Below, in pieces: positions 1 through 8,227 of a stretch of DNA of 64,000 nucleotides. Location: contig JAHHGX010000070.1 in assembly GCA_019359675.1 (NCBI GenBank), positions 62,001 through 126,000 on the forward strand, written 5' to 3'. The stretch comes from Calothrix sp. FI2-JRJ7. GTDB taxonomy: Bacteria; Cyanobacteriota; Cyanobacteriia; Cyanobacteriales; Nostocaceae. A program made the position numbers and the translations under genes. Position 1 is the stretch's first letter. Each line of letters starts with the position of its first letter. The notes beneath the pieces were generated by a model that was not told the origin of the DNA, made no database searches, and saw nothing but the letters and a program-made list of their open reading frames with translations.

Positions 1-1121
1 TGTGCCAAATATTTAGAAATGTTATTAGACCCCATTAAAGACATTTCTTTGTTACTCTTCCATACATAATCGAGTTTTTCTAGGTAAAGTTTATAAGATT
101 CCATTGCTTCGGTATGTGTGTTGTAGCTACGATGTAGTCCTTCGCTTTCTTCTGTAAAACAGCGTCGCATCATTTCTTTTGCTTCGGCGCCGCTCATATT
201 AAAGACTGGTGAACACAACAAAAGGTATACTGCCTTATATAAAGCGGGGTCATACCAGAAAATACCGTTGATAACACAAGAAAAGTGATAATGGTCTTTT
301 TGACAACCTTGTAAACCTAGGTTTGCTACTAATTTTTCAAATTCTGTTGGTGGTTTGAGACAATGAATCACGTCATGGGAGATTATTGTCGAACTGTTAA
401 AGTGAAAACTCTCGTCCATGAAGTGATAGTAAGATATTTTGGCTGGTATAGGCGCCTGTTCTTGGTGGGGATGTTTTTGGTAATAGTTACTTAGCTTGTG
501 CTGTACGAGTTTACCGTTGAGTGTTCTAACTCCCCGCACGGTAAAATACTGACAAGCCAAAAAGGTGTTATCTGCTGAAAGTAACCCAAAAGCTTTTAAT
601 TGTAGTTCTTTCCATTTGCGCTTGAAGTAGTTGGTGTCGGCAAAAACCATTGTTTCGGCAAACGGACTACGCATAGGATAGCTAAATATACGTTTGCCAA
701 ATAATGCGGACTCAACTTCGTTCGCTACCGTTTTGAAAGCATTTATATGGGCGCGTTCTTGACTCGATTCTAAATCAAGGGTGTCACAAACTATGCGAAA
801 ATCTTCTTGGGCGTAAAGTCCTGCTGCACTAGTTTGGTTAAAATAAATGGTAGCAATTTCTGCGGAGATGATTTGCGAGTAATATGCTACCCAGTAAAGT
901 TGATTTAAAATAATGCGTTGGCTAGGAGTCGCTTGTTCCCATAGGGGAGTGCCATACATTAAGGAAAATTCTTCAGGGTTCCAGTATTCATTTTTACAGT
1001 TTTCGTAATTGAAAGCAGCAGATGCAGCATCGAGTAGTGCGGTGTGGTCTTGCTGTTTGTTACGTTTGTGGTTTATTTCTAGTCTACGGTTGACTTGTTG
1101 ATTTTCTGTAATTGTATTCAT
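1..1121 (-). CDS. AurF-like diiron N-oxygenase (partial)
   Basis: The frame is open from an ATG at 1121 down to base 3 (373 codons) and runs off the left edge, so the C-terminus is missing. Three metal-ligand groups match the p-aminobenzoate N-oxygenase (AurF) pattern: E88, E122-x2-H125, and H233/E237/H240, where the spacing H-x3-E-x2-H is that of AurF H223/E227/H230. E88 to E122 is 34 residues (35 in AurF). Such enzymes oxidise amines to hydroxylamine or nitro groups with O2 at a diiron centre, in the cytoplasm. The fourth carboxylate ligand expected between about 175 and 220 is not obvious. It is the last visible gene of a four-gene minus-strand operon, 10 bases after the ferritin-like gene, with a Rieske oxygenase upstream. 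Substrate unknown. Fold assignment is fairly good; the N-oxygenase activity is inferred. Confidence 0.7.
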   Translation of the reverse strand, partial: MNTITENQQVNRRLEINHKRNKQQDHTALLDAASAAFNYENCKNEYWNPEEFSLMYGTPLWEQATPSQRIILNQLYWVAYYSQIISAEIATIYFNQTSAAGLYAQEDFRIVCDTLDLESSQERAHINAFKTVANEVESALFGKRIFSYPMRSPFAETMVFADTNYFKRKWKELQLKAFGLLSADNTFLACQYFTVRGVRTLNGKLVQHKLSNYYQKHPHQEQAPIPAKISYYHFMDESFHFNSSTIISHDVIHCLKPPTEFEKLVANLGLQGCQKDHYHFSCVINGIFWYDPALYKAVYLLLCSPVFNMSGAEAKEMMRRCFTEESEGLHRSYNTHTEAMESYKLYLEKLDYVWKSNKEMSLMGSNNISKYLA

Positions 1122-1131
1122 AATCTTTTAT

Positions 1132-2043
1132 TTATAAGCTCGCACACTGTTCTACTGAAAAAGGTGTAAAAGCGTTTTGTTCGTCTAGTTCTTGGACTAT
1201 TGAGACAGTTTGCGGGTTTGTCATTAACCCGCGCAGTAAATTTAAACGACTGCTACTATGATATTCGGCGCCTAATTGTTGAAATACGGTTATTTTCTGC
1301 TGACGTGATAAACTGCCTTTGATTTGTTCGACTGCTGCGACAACTCCCTGTGGTCCGACTTGTACCATTTGTAGAAAGGATGCGAGTATTTCAATAATGA
1401 TTTTGCGACTTTGATGTTCTATCGAAACTTGTTCACATAACCTGACACCTGTTGCATGGTGACGACTTTCGTCTTCTAAAAAGCTTTTTAGTACTGCTTT
1501 AAGTTCTGTGGTTATACAGTTTTTTGCCAAGTTCCGATAATGCGTTAACCCCCATCCTTCGAGTATTACTTGCAGTACAAATATTAGTACAGCTTTGTCA
1601 GAAGTTTCTGCGACATCAGTGAGTAGGTGTAAGAAAGTGTTATTTGTAGAAACTAGTTCGGGGTTTGGTAGAAAAGAACTTATTTTAGCAAGGTGAGTTA
1701 CTTCATCTGCGCTAAATAATGCGTAAAGCATTCGTTCTTCAGTAGTTTCTGCCAGCATGACCATTTTTGACATGTAACCAATACCTGCTTTTTCGATGAA
1801 GTAAGCTTCTTCTAGTAGTGTTTGGTTACAAAGGTGCAAAATTTGGATTTGTTCTTCTAAAGTACTAGCTGTGAAAATATCGACTTTATCTAAATCAAAA
1901 TGTTCTGCGCTCCAGTAAATTGAGTCTGTAGTATAAACTTTTATTTTCCCCACTTTACGTTGAAGCGCAGAGTCTAATATTCGACGCAGTTTGTCTTCTT
2001 TAGAAACATGAGGAATATCAAAACCAGTAACTTTATAATTCAT
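1132..2043 (-). CDS. Ferritin-like diiron carboxylate protein
   Basis: A 303-residue soluble protein with a four-helix-bundle diiron ligand set: Glu79/84 in helix one, E114-x2-H117, E162, and E192-x2-H195. That is the classic E, ExxH, E, ExxH order of ferritin-like oxygenases and oxidases. The N-terminal 60 residues and the C-terminal 80 residues carry no motif I recognise. It starts at an ATG 10 bases downstream of the Rieske gene's stop and ends 10 bases before the AurF-like gene, so the three are very probably cotranscribed. Having two different diiron proteins and one Rieske enzyme side by side suggests successive oxidation steps on one small molecule. Substrate and product cannot be read from the sequence. 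Confidence 0.65.
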   Translation of the reverse strand: MNYKVTGFDIPHVSKEDKLRRILDSALQRKVGKIKVYTTDSIYWSAEHFDLDKVDIFTASTLEEQIQILHLCNQTLLEEAYFIEKAGIGYMSKMVMLAETTEERMLYALFSADEVTHLAKISSFLPNPELVSTNNTFLHLLTDVAETSDKAVLIFVLQVILEGWGLTHYRNLAKNCITTELKAVLKSFLEDESRHHATGVRLCEQVSIEHQSRKIIIEILASFLQMVQVGPQGVVAAVEQIKGSLSRQQKITVFQQLGAEYHSSSRLNLLRGLMTNPQTVSIVQELDEQNAFTPFSVEQCASL

Positions 2044-2053
2044 ATTTTTAATA

Positions 2054-3094
2054 TTAAATACTTTCTTCCCATGTTCTCCATGTCAGAGGTTTTTGTTTTT
2101 CTGCATGGTGGATAAATTGCATAATGGAGTTATCAGCTTTGGTTGGTGTTTTTAAATCAAATTTAATTGTTTGGAAGATTTTAGTATCACCTTTGGCAAA
2201 GTAATTTCCAACTGCATTAGTTAAAGCCAATACTATTCTATTAAAAATCCAGCCAAGTATTCCCACGCGCTTTTTAGTAATTAAAATTGTTTGCCCTTCA
2301 GTTTTTCCTCCTTCTAATAGTCGCAACGTAAACATAATATGGAAGTGTAATAAGTCGGGACCAACTGTAACTACACCTGTACTTCCATACCAGTAACACA
2401 TGTTGTATGTCACGGCGTTTTTATAAAAGGGACGAATTAATTTCAGGAATAATGAATTTTCTCCTCCTCGTGTAATATTACTAAAAGTGATAGCGTTTTT
2501 AATTTCGTTTTTTTCAAATACTATTTTTACAGGAAAGTTATGAACTGTGTTGAAATGGTGAGCATCTATAGCATTCACCATCACAACATTTGGGTGACAG
2601 TTCTTGATGAATCTTTTTGCTAAAGCACTATCACATTTTTCGTGTTCTAACTCAGGAACGAAAGGTAAGGGTAAGCGTTCAGGGGGCGCCGTTTTACCAG
2701 TCCATACCCAAATCATCCCGTACTTTTCTGCTGTTTGCCAAGTATTTATTTTGACGGGTAAAGCTTCACCTATACAAGGTACTTCTATACATGTCCCGTC
2801 TGCATCAAATTTCCAGTTGTGGAAAAAACAGCGCAGTGCGTTACCTTCTACTTTTCCTTCTGCTAAATGGGCGCCCATATGTGGACAATATGCATCAACA
2901 GCAGTAACTGAACTGTCTTGTCCTCGAAATATTGCTAAGTCTCTACCCATAAGAGTTACAGGTTTAACTTGACCTTTTTTAAGATGATGTGAAGGTAATG
3001 CCCAGTACCATCCTTCGATAAAATATTCTGGGTTATTAAATATTTTATTAAACATAAAATAAAACTGGTTTATATTCGAGAAATTAATTTTCAT
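2054..3094 (-). CDS. Rieske non-heme iron oxygenase
   Basis: An O2-dependent Rieske oxygenase, probably acting on an aromatic, amine or lipid-like substrate. Numbered from the ATG at 3094, the [2Fe-2S] ligands are C70-x-H72 and C89-x2-H92, and the mononuclear iron site is D177-x2-H180-x4-H185, the canonical D-x2-H-x4-H arrangement. The catalytic core therefore looks intact (about 346 residues). The frame extends upstream to 3196, but those 34 codons translate the GAAACC/GGTTTC repeat (KPGFLS twice), so I place the start at 3094; 3055 is also possible. Neither has a clear ribosome binding site. The gene sits between an unknown protein and two diiron proteins in one operon. A reductase partner is not visible in the window. 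Confidence 0.8.
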   Translation of the reverse strand: MKINFSNINQFYFMFNKIFNNPEYFIEGWYWALPSHHLKKGQVKPVTLMGRDLAIFRGQDSSVTAVDAYCPHMGAHLAEGKVEGNALRCFFHNWKFDADGTCIEVPCIGEALPVKINTWQTAEKYGMIWVWTGKTAPPERLPLPFVPELEHEKCDSALAKRFIKNCHPNVVMVNAIDAHHFNTVHNFPVKIVFEKNEIKNAITFSNITRGGENSLFLKLIRPFYKNAVTYNMCYWYGSTGVVTVGPDLLHFHIMFTLRLLEGGKTEGQTILITKKRVGILGWIFNRIVLALTNAVGNYFAKGDTKIFQTIKFDLKTPTKADNSIMQFIHHAEKQKPLTWRTWEESI

Positions 3095-3096
3095 TA

Positions 3097-3192
3097 TAAT
3101 CTTTGACAAGAAACCTAATAAAGATAAGAAACCAGGTTTCTGTTTGACAATTTTATTTTTTATTATAGTCTTTGATAAGAAACCTGGTTTCT
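3097..3192. repeat. GAAACC/GGTTTC palindromic repeat cluster
   Basis: Three copies of the genome's AAGAAACCTGGTTTCT-type palindrome lie here: a partial one at 3108-3117, AAGAAACCAGGTTTC at 3126-3140 and a full one at 3177-3192. A longer direct repeat, roughly TATAATCTTTGACAAGAAACC, starts near 3097 and again near 3163. The block occupies the junction of two operon genes. It encodes the last nine or so residues of the upstream gene and would encode an artificial N-terminus of the Rieske gene if the long frame were used. Confidence 0.8.
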
Positions 3193-3885
3193 CCAAACTC
3201 TTCTACCAGCTTTTGTTAAGTTTTCTTCACTAATTTCAGCTAAACAAACAAACTCATCACCTCGAATATAACCTGGGTTATGTTTGGCAAAGAATTCGAT
3301 ATGTGGGTCTTGTAGACGTTCTAATGGAATTTCTTTTAACTCGTCGCAAAGTATATGAGGATGTGGAAAACGGACTATTCCTGCTATATGTTTATAAGAC
3401 TCACCAAAGCGCTGATATCCTAAAAAGTGCATTAAGTCAGAGATATTTTCTGGTGTAGCTTTATCATATCGCGGATAAAACTCCTGCCAAAATATCGGTA
3501 GAAATCTATAGGTACGAAAACCACCTGAAATTAACAACCAGTATAATTTACCTTCTGGGTACTGGCGCCTAATTTTTTGAACTGAAGTTATCCAAGTGCG
3601 AGAAAGTGTAGAACTCGACCAAGCACTAGGGTCTACAATCGTATCTCCAGAATAAACTATATTAATATTTTCATTATTAAATTGCGTAGTGTATATTAAT
3701 AATGTCGAAAAACCTTTGAGTTGTTGAGTTTTCTCGTCTTCAAGCAAAATAACCCAGTTCTTGTTACTCAAATCTGATTCAAACACATCTCGCTTTACCC
3801 CATTAAAATGGTTGCCAAGCAACAAATACATGGCATCTTTTTGCTTATGTGATAAATATTCTATTTCTAATACTTGGCTTTTCAT
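3163..3885 (-). CDS. Conserved hypothetical protein, possibly GNAT-fold
   Basis: First gene of the oxygenase operon, 240 codons from an ATG at 3885. I do not recognise the family with certainty. The central part (SGDTIVDPSAW, then KLYWLLISGGFRTYRFLP) resembles an acyltransferase-like alpha/beta fold with exposed beta strands, and no signal peptide or membrane segment is seen. The last nine or so codons (after RRVW) lie in the AAGAAACCTGGTTTCT repeat, so the true ancestral C-terminus has probably been replaced by repeat-encoded residues. Its place at the head of an operon with three non-heme iron oxygenases suggests a role in the same pathway, perhaps transferring an acyl group or binding the substrate; this is inference only. 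Confidence 0.6.
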   Translation of the reverse strand: MKSQVLEIEYLSHKQKDAMYLLLGNHFNGVKRDVFESDLSNKNWVILLEDEKTQQLKGFSTLLIYTTQFNNENINIVYSGDTIVDPSAWSSSTLSRTWITSVQKIRRQYPEGKLYWLLISGGFRTYRFLPIFWQEFYPRYDKATPENISDLMHFLGYQRFGESYKHIAGIVRFPHPHILCDELKEIPLERLQDPHIEFFAKHNPGYIRGDEFVCLAEISEENLTKAGRRVWRNQVSYQRL

Positions 3886-3997
3886 AGTTTGTATATAAAA
3901 GATAATTATTTTGCTCTGTCATGACTACTTTAATTTGTTCTTGAGGGTAGTGTATTGACCTATGTGTCAGATATTATACTGGACTAAATAAATTTTT

Positions 3998-4723
3998 ATG
4001 GCGCAACTACAACGTATTACTATTTCTCCGCACCAAATTAGAGATAATCAGGTTGTATTGGAAAAAGACCAGCTTCATTACCTAACCAGGGTTCTGCGGT
4101 TATCTGATGGTGATAAATTCATTGTCATGGATGGGGTAGGAAAATGGTGGTTAACAAAATTACAGTCCGAGTACGGTGAGATATTAGAAGCTTTAGAGGT
4201 ACAGACAGAGTTAAAAGTATCTATCAGCTTATTGTTAGCACTGCCGAAAGGTAACGCTTTTGATGATGTAGTACGTATTTGCACGGAATTGGGTGTTGAT
4301 ACTATTGTTCCGATAATAAGTGAGCGTACTCTTTTAAACCCTAGTTCGCAAAAACTTGAACGCTGGCGCCGAATAGCAGCAGAAGCAGCAGAGCAATCTG
4401 AACGTGCGTTTGTTCCAGTTATTTATGAGCCAGTTAGTTTTAGTCAGGGGTTGAATTTATTTGAAGCTGAACAAAAGTACATTTGTGAGGGGCGTGGTGA
4501 TAATCCACATTTATTAAAGTGTTGGCGCCAAGTTGGGGAAGGTCAGCTAAAGGTTGTTATTGCCATTGGACCAGAAGGTGGGTGGAGTCAGGAAGAGTTG
4601 GAAGGTGCTGTGAATGCTGGGTTTAAAATGGTTTCGCTAGGTAAAAGAATTTTACGTGCTGTAACGGCGCCTTTGGTTGTTTTGTCTATTTTGGCTGCTG
4701 AGATGGAAAACGAGTCGTATTAA
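3998..4723 (+). CDS. rsmE: 16S rRNA m3U1498 methyltransferase RsmE
   Basis: A 241-residue SPOUT-class methyltransferase. RsmE methylates N3 of U1498 in 16S rRNA using S-adenosylmethionine. The N-terminal PUA-like part (HYLTRVLRL) is followed by the knotted SPOUT domain with KGNAFDDVVRICTELGV, the SERT-like loop, EAAEQSER, and the C-terminal SAM knot IGPEGGWSQEE and LGKRILRAVTAPL. The ATG at 3998 is the natural start. It is transcribed divergently from the oxygenase operon; the 112-base spacer must hold both promoters. Length is normal for the family. Confidence 0.93.
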   Translation: MAQLQRITISPHQIRDNQVVLEKDQLHYLTRVLRLSDGDKFIVMDGVGKWWLTKLQSEYGEILEALEVQTELKVSISLLLALPKGNAFDDVVRICTELGVDTIVPIISERTLLNPSSQKLERWRRIAAEAAEQSERAFVPVIYEPVSFSQGLNLFEAEQKYICEGRGDNPHLLKCWRQVGEGQLKVVIAIGPEGGWSQEELEGAVNAGFKMVSLGKRILRAVTAPLVVLSILAAEMENESY

Positions 4724-4854
4724 GGACTTCAGTCCTTACCATAAGTACCTACAAATAAATATCCGAGATTTCTACGTTTTAGTTTGGGGGGGGAAAGCAC
4801 TAAAGTGCTTACAACATAGTGCTTACAACGTAACGTAACGAACTTTATATATAT

Positions 4855-5964
4855 ATGATTGATTCTGTTGCAGCTGCCTTTGAACAACAAGATTATAAAA
4901 CTGCTGGTAAGTTACTTAAACAGCTTTTAAAAGAATCACCAAGAGACCCTTGGGTTAAGTTTTATGTGGGTAGACTCCAAGAGGTGTCTGGAAAATATCA
5001 AGATGCTGAAAAAATTTATCGGCACCTGCTTCGCGATGAAACGAATAGTAAAATAATGGCTCAAGCACGTCAAGGTTTACAGCGACTGCGCGAGTTTGAG
5101 GAGGAGGAACGTAAACGCGGTATTTCTCAAGCGATGGGAGATACTCACGGTAATGAACCTGGTGTGTTGATTTTAGAACCTATAAGTAACGAGTTGAAAA
5201 CACAAGCTGCACAAAGATTTGCTAAAGTTACTCAGATGGATGCTTATAGTGCGAGGTTGTTATTGCCTAGTCGGGGTTGGCGCCTGTATAGAATTGGGGC
5301 AATAGGGGAGTTAAAATATTATGGGGAGCAGTTACAGCAAGCTGAGATTCCTTGTTTCTGGTCAACGCTTGCAGCATTACAGCAAATTCAGGTTTTTCAA
5401 GTTGATTATTTTGAGAAGAGTGAGTCAAATAGTAGGCAAGTTACCGTTGTTTGTCATAACCAAGGTAAACAACTTGGTTCGCTGACGTTTGAATGGAATG
5501 AAGTTAAAGCACGTGTTGTTGGGTTATTGCCTATCTTTGAAGAAGTTGTAGACCGTAATGCACGAGGAAAACTTGAGCGTAAAACTCAAACTCTAGATTA
5601 TGCACAATTTTGCGATTTACATATTCCTGGTAGAAAATGTATTTTAAGAATTTTTGATGGTGGATATGATTGGAAGAAGGGAGTTGAAGTTAGTCCATTG
5701 AATAGTCAAAATACTGTTCGTATTAATTGGAATAATTTGTCTAGTTGGCTTGATGAACAATTACCACAAGTAAAAGTTTGGTCTGATTTTACACCTTTTG
5801 CTGAAACTACATTAGACCAAAACGAAATGCTGAGTCATATTCAGTCTAATGTGCATCTCTTTCGTAAAGAAGCAAGTAACTGGGACTCAGCATTTCAGTT
5901 ATATAGTGGATTGGTTTTTTGTAGGGTGCGTGACGCCATAACAATTGTGAAACAAAACGAATAA
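4855..5964 (+). CDS. TPR-containing conserved hypothetical protein
   Basis: A 369-residue soluble protein. The first 85 residues form tetratricopeptide-like helical pairs (AAFEQQDYKTAGKLLKQLL, then YVGRLQEVSGKYQDAEKIY), followed by an acidic/basic linker and a large domain of unknown function without catalytic motifs I can name. Proteins of this design are common in cyanobacteria and are usually annotated only as TPR proteins. The last 14 or so codons (from CRVRDAITIV) coincide with the GGGTGCGTGACGCC repeat at 5924-5936, so the C-terminal tail is probably repeat-derived. It follows rsmE by 131 bases and could be cotranscribed. Confidence 0.7.
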   Translation: MIDSVAAAFEQQDYKTAGKLLKQLLKESPRDPWVKFYVGRLQEVSGKYQDAEKIYRHLLRDETNSKIMAQARQGLQRLREFEEEERKRGISQAMGDTHGNEPGVLILEPISNELKTQAAQRFAKVTQMDAYSARLLLPSRGWRLYRIGAIGELKYYGEQLQQAEIPCFWSTLAALQQIQVFQVDYFEKSESNSRQVTVVCHNQGKQLGSLTFEWNEVKARVVGLLPIFEEVVDRNARGKLERKTQTLDYAQFCDLHIPGRKCILRIFDGGYDWKKGVEVSPLNSQNTVRINWNNLSSWLDEQLPQVKVWSDFTPFAETTLDQNEMLSHIQSNVHLFRKEASNWDSAFQLYSGLVFCRVRDAITIVKQNE

Positions 5965-5990
5965 TCTTGTAGCGTCACGCACCTTACCCT
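5922..5990. repeat. GGGTGCGTGACGC inverted repeat element
   Basis: GGGTGCGTGACGC at 5924-5936 and GCGTCACGCACC at 5972-5983 form inverted arms around about 35 bases. The same arms recur near 9191-9251 and 38782-38864. The left arm lies inside the 3' end of the TPR gene; the element also separates this gene from the convergent Ala/Lys-rich gene and could act as a terminator for either strand. Confidence 0.75.
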
Positions 5991-5993
5991 TAA

Positions 5994-6545
5994 TTACTTC
6001 TTCTCGTTTGGTGTTTTGACTTTGCTTGCCATTTCCAAGAATGAGTTCATGTTTGGACCTGGACGACGACGACCGTTAGAGCTAGGAGTCATCAAATATT
6101 TTGTAGCAAAGTTGTTTTCTTTAGGCAATTGTACTTCAGCCTTTTTCGCTACTGCTGCTGCTGCTAGTTCTGATGGGTCTTTCGGTCTAGCTTCTGCTGC
6201 TTCTTTTTCTGCTCTCGCTTTCTGAGCAGCATCAATTTTAGATGCTTTTGCTGCTGCCGCTGATTCTTTTCTGGTCATTTTACCATTTGATGAAGCAGCC
6301 GCAGGCGCCTGAGCAGGTGCGGGTTTTAGTTCTTGTTTCGTCGCTGCTTGTTTTGCTTCTTGTTTTGTTTCTTTTACTTTCGCAGCAACCTTTCCTTTTT
6401 TGTCCTCAATATTTTCTTTTACATCAGAAATTTTGTTTCCTACCTCTTCCTTTACGTCAGCAATTTTCTCGTCTACTTCTTCCTTGAGTTCTAGAAAAAA
6501 CTTGTTGTCGCTTCTTTTTGCTAAATTTTTGATAAATCCGAACAT
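5994..6545 (-). CDS. Ala/Lys/Glu-rich hypothetical protein
   Basis: A 183-residue low-complexity protein starting MFGFIKNLAKR. Residues 15-75 are charged heptad-like repeats (KEEVDEKIADVKEEV, then ENIEDKKGKV) predicted to be coiled coil or amphipathic helix. The middle is an Ala/Pro/Lys stretch, and the C-terminus has a short conserved-looking block (NNFATKYLMTPSSNGRRRPGPN). No enzyme motif and no membrane segment. The highly charged amphipathic helix suggests membrane or nucleic-acid association, or a desiccation/stress-type disordered protein, but this is speculative. The ATG at 6545 is used. Convergent with the TPR gene. Confidence 0.6.
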   Translation of the reverse strand: MFGFIKNLAKRSDNKFFLELKEEVDEKIADVKEEVGNKISDVKENIEDKKGKVAAKVKETKQEAKQAATKQELKPAPAQAPAAASSNGKMTRKESAAAAKASKIDAAQKARAEKEAAEARPKDPSELAAAAVAKKAEVQLPKENNFATKYLMTPSSNGRRRPGPNMNSFLEMASKVKTPNEKK

Positions 6546-7136
6546 GATTATTGACTCTCCGTTTGCTCTATTTGCTAATCGATTAAAACCGTAAAGAATC
6601 AGGTAAATTCTTACCCTTTTGAATAATTAATTGATGCTGCTAGCTTCAGCTAAACAAGCAACAGGCAAAATTTCATTTGACCAACTTTGCCTCTATTCTA
6701 ATAAAAATTAACTCATAAAACTAGGGGAATTACCTAACTTTTAATTTGCTCGTTAAATTGTTACTGCTCTTTGACTCAAGTTTACTTCCTATAACTAGGT
6801 ACTTAGTTAACTCTAGTTCCTAAAAGCACAGTGTTTTTTCACTAAAAAGTTCACACTAAAAATAATACCAGAATATAACCTCCACAAAATATGCAACACC
6901 CCACGAGATTATTATGAGATTTATTTCTGCTCAAGGCAATCATTTTTATCATTAGTATTTACAAAAATTTACATAACTTCATCCTGTAAATTGCTTCGTA
7001 TCCTCGAATTAGCATGAGAATCTCATGATATCTCAAGCAAAAGTGCTTTTAGACATTGGTTTCCAGTTACGCTTGAGATATTATATGAACCAGCATGTTA
7101 TCTTTGTTACCTAGAAACATCAGTTAAATTATTGAG
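6546..7136. other. 591-base intergenic region
   Basis: A+T-rich spacer between the divergent Ala/Lys-rich gene and the lipase gene. I see no convincing ORF, tRNA or repeat family member. It must contain the promoters of both genes; no motif stands out clearly enough to call. Confidence 0.6.
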
Positions 7137-7769
7137 ATGGAACGCAACCCAGTAATACTAGTACACGGTATCAATGATACAGGCGCCGTGTTTAATAAAA
7201 TGGCGACCTTTTTGAAAAAAGAGGGGTGGTCAGTATACACACTCGATATGATTCCCAATAACGGTGATGTCGTACTGGAAAACCTAGCTAGGCAAGTAGC
7301 CAAATACATATCAACAACCTTTGCACCAGACCAACCCATAGATATAGTTGGCTTTAGTATGGGAGGACTAATTAGCAGATACTACATCCAGCGACTAGGA
7401 GGAATTTTTCGTACACAAAGGTTTATAACCATCTCCTCACCACACAACGGAACCGTAGTTGCTTATGCCTCAGAACGTGCTGGTTGCGTGCAAATGCGTC
7501 CAGATAGTTTATTTATCAAAGACCTGAACTGCGATGTTGAAATGTTGAAGCAACTTAACTTTACTTCCATCTGGACACCATACGACCTAATGATAGTGCC
7601 ACCTAATAGTTCAGTGCTGCCCTTTGGAAACGAAGTAATAATACCCGCATTAACTCACCCGTGGATATTAACCGACATAAGAACAATTAAAACAGTAGCC
7701 GAAGCACTTCAGGCGCCTCTTTCACCAATTTCGGCAAACTCAGGGCTACCAAAAATCGCTTCTGAGTGA
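7137..7769 (+). CDS. Alpha/beta-hydrolase, triacylglycerol lipase-like
   Basis: A 210-residue esterase/lipase. The oxyanion-hole motif VILVHGIND sits near residue 6, the nucleophile elbow GFSMGG near residue 75 provides the catalytic Ser, and SSPHNGT follows. The likely catalytic His is in ALTHPW near residue 180. This set matches class I/LipA-like bacterial lipases, which hydrolyse acyl esters. No signal peptide is visible, so it is probably cytoplasmic. The 3' end overlaps the convergent VOC gene by 61 bases. Substrate unknown. Confidence 0.85.
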   Translation: MERNPVILVHGINDTGAVFNKMATFLKKEGWSVYTLDMIPNNGDVVLENLARQVAKYISTTFAPDQPIDIVGFSMGGLISRYYIQRLGGIFRTQRFITISSPHNGTVVAYASERAGCVQMRPDSLFIKDLNCDVEMLKQLNFTSIWTPYDLMIVPPNSSVLPFGNEVIIPALTHPWILTDIRTIKTVAEALQAPLSPISANSGLPKIASE

Positions 7770-8140
7770 CGATAAAATTTAAACTCCATCAAATTATAAA
7801 AAGGGTCTTCCAAAAAGAAAGTTTTGTGTTCCAAAGGACTACCAACAAAACGCTCCTTAGCCTCTTCTCGGAACAAAAGCTGGCGCCGTAGTGCCCTATC
7901 TAACAACTCTTCCCAATCCTTCTCCTCAGTAAAAACAAGCCCAAAGTGTCTTGGGTAAATACCGCGTTGAGGTTCTAAAGGTTCCTTAGTAGTATGCGCG
8001 ACTAATTGATGACCGTACAAATTAAGAATAAGCGCATGTCTATTTTCGCGACCAGGAATACAGCCCAAACCATCCACATAGTAAGCTTTTGCTTGGGCAA
8101 CATCAGTAATTGGAAAAGCCAAATGAAATATAGTCTTCAT
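7709..8140 (-). CDS. VOC-family (glyoxalase/dioxygenase fold) protein
   Basis: A 143-residue single vicinal-oxygen-chelate domain pair. It opens with FHLAFPITDVAQAKAYYVDGL, the usual first beta-alpha unit with a His ligand at residue 6. A second His-containing strand (GHQLVAH) and a late Glu (NLMEFKFY) complete a plausible metal site. Family members include glyoxalase I and extradiol dioxygenases; the substrate cannot be deduced. The 3' end overlaps the lipase gene on the opposite strand by 61 bases, so the two transcripts are antisense at their ends. Confidence 0.82.
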   Translation of the reverse strand: MKTIFHLAFPITDVAQAKAYYVDGLGCIPGRENRHALILNLYGHQLVAHTTKEPLEPQRGIYPRHFGLVFTEEKDWEELLDRALRRQLLFREEAKERFVGSPLEHKTFFLEDPFYNLMEFKFYRHSEAIFGSPEFAEIGERGA

Positions 8141-8152
8141 ATACTGTACTGT

Positions 8153-8174
8153 GGCACAGGCATACGAACTGTGC
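8153..8174. repeat. GCACAGGCATACGAACTGTGC palindrome-like repeat
   Basis: A short inverted repeat (GCACAG and CTGTGC arms). Related copies are at 47033-47052 (almost identical) and 63768-63788 (GGCATCCTGCC core). It lies in the 87-base gap between the VOC and sugar kinase genes. Confidence 0.6.
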
Positions 8175-8227
8175 AGTGTCTAATACATTTATTTTTACCA
8201 CATAGACTATTAGGACACAGAGAATTA

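Noticed and set aside
3945-3985. Promoter TTGACC / TATACT upstream of rsmE
   Set aside because: The hexamers look right but the spacing is only 14 bases; not reported as a promoter.
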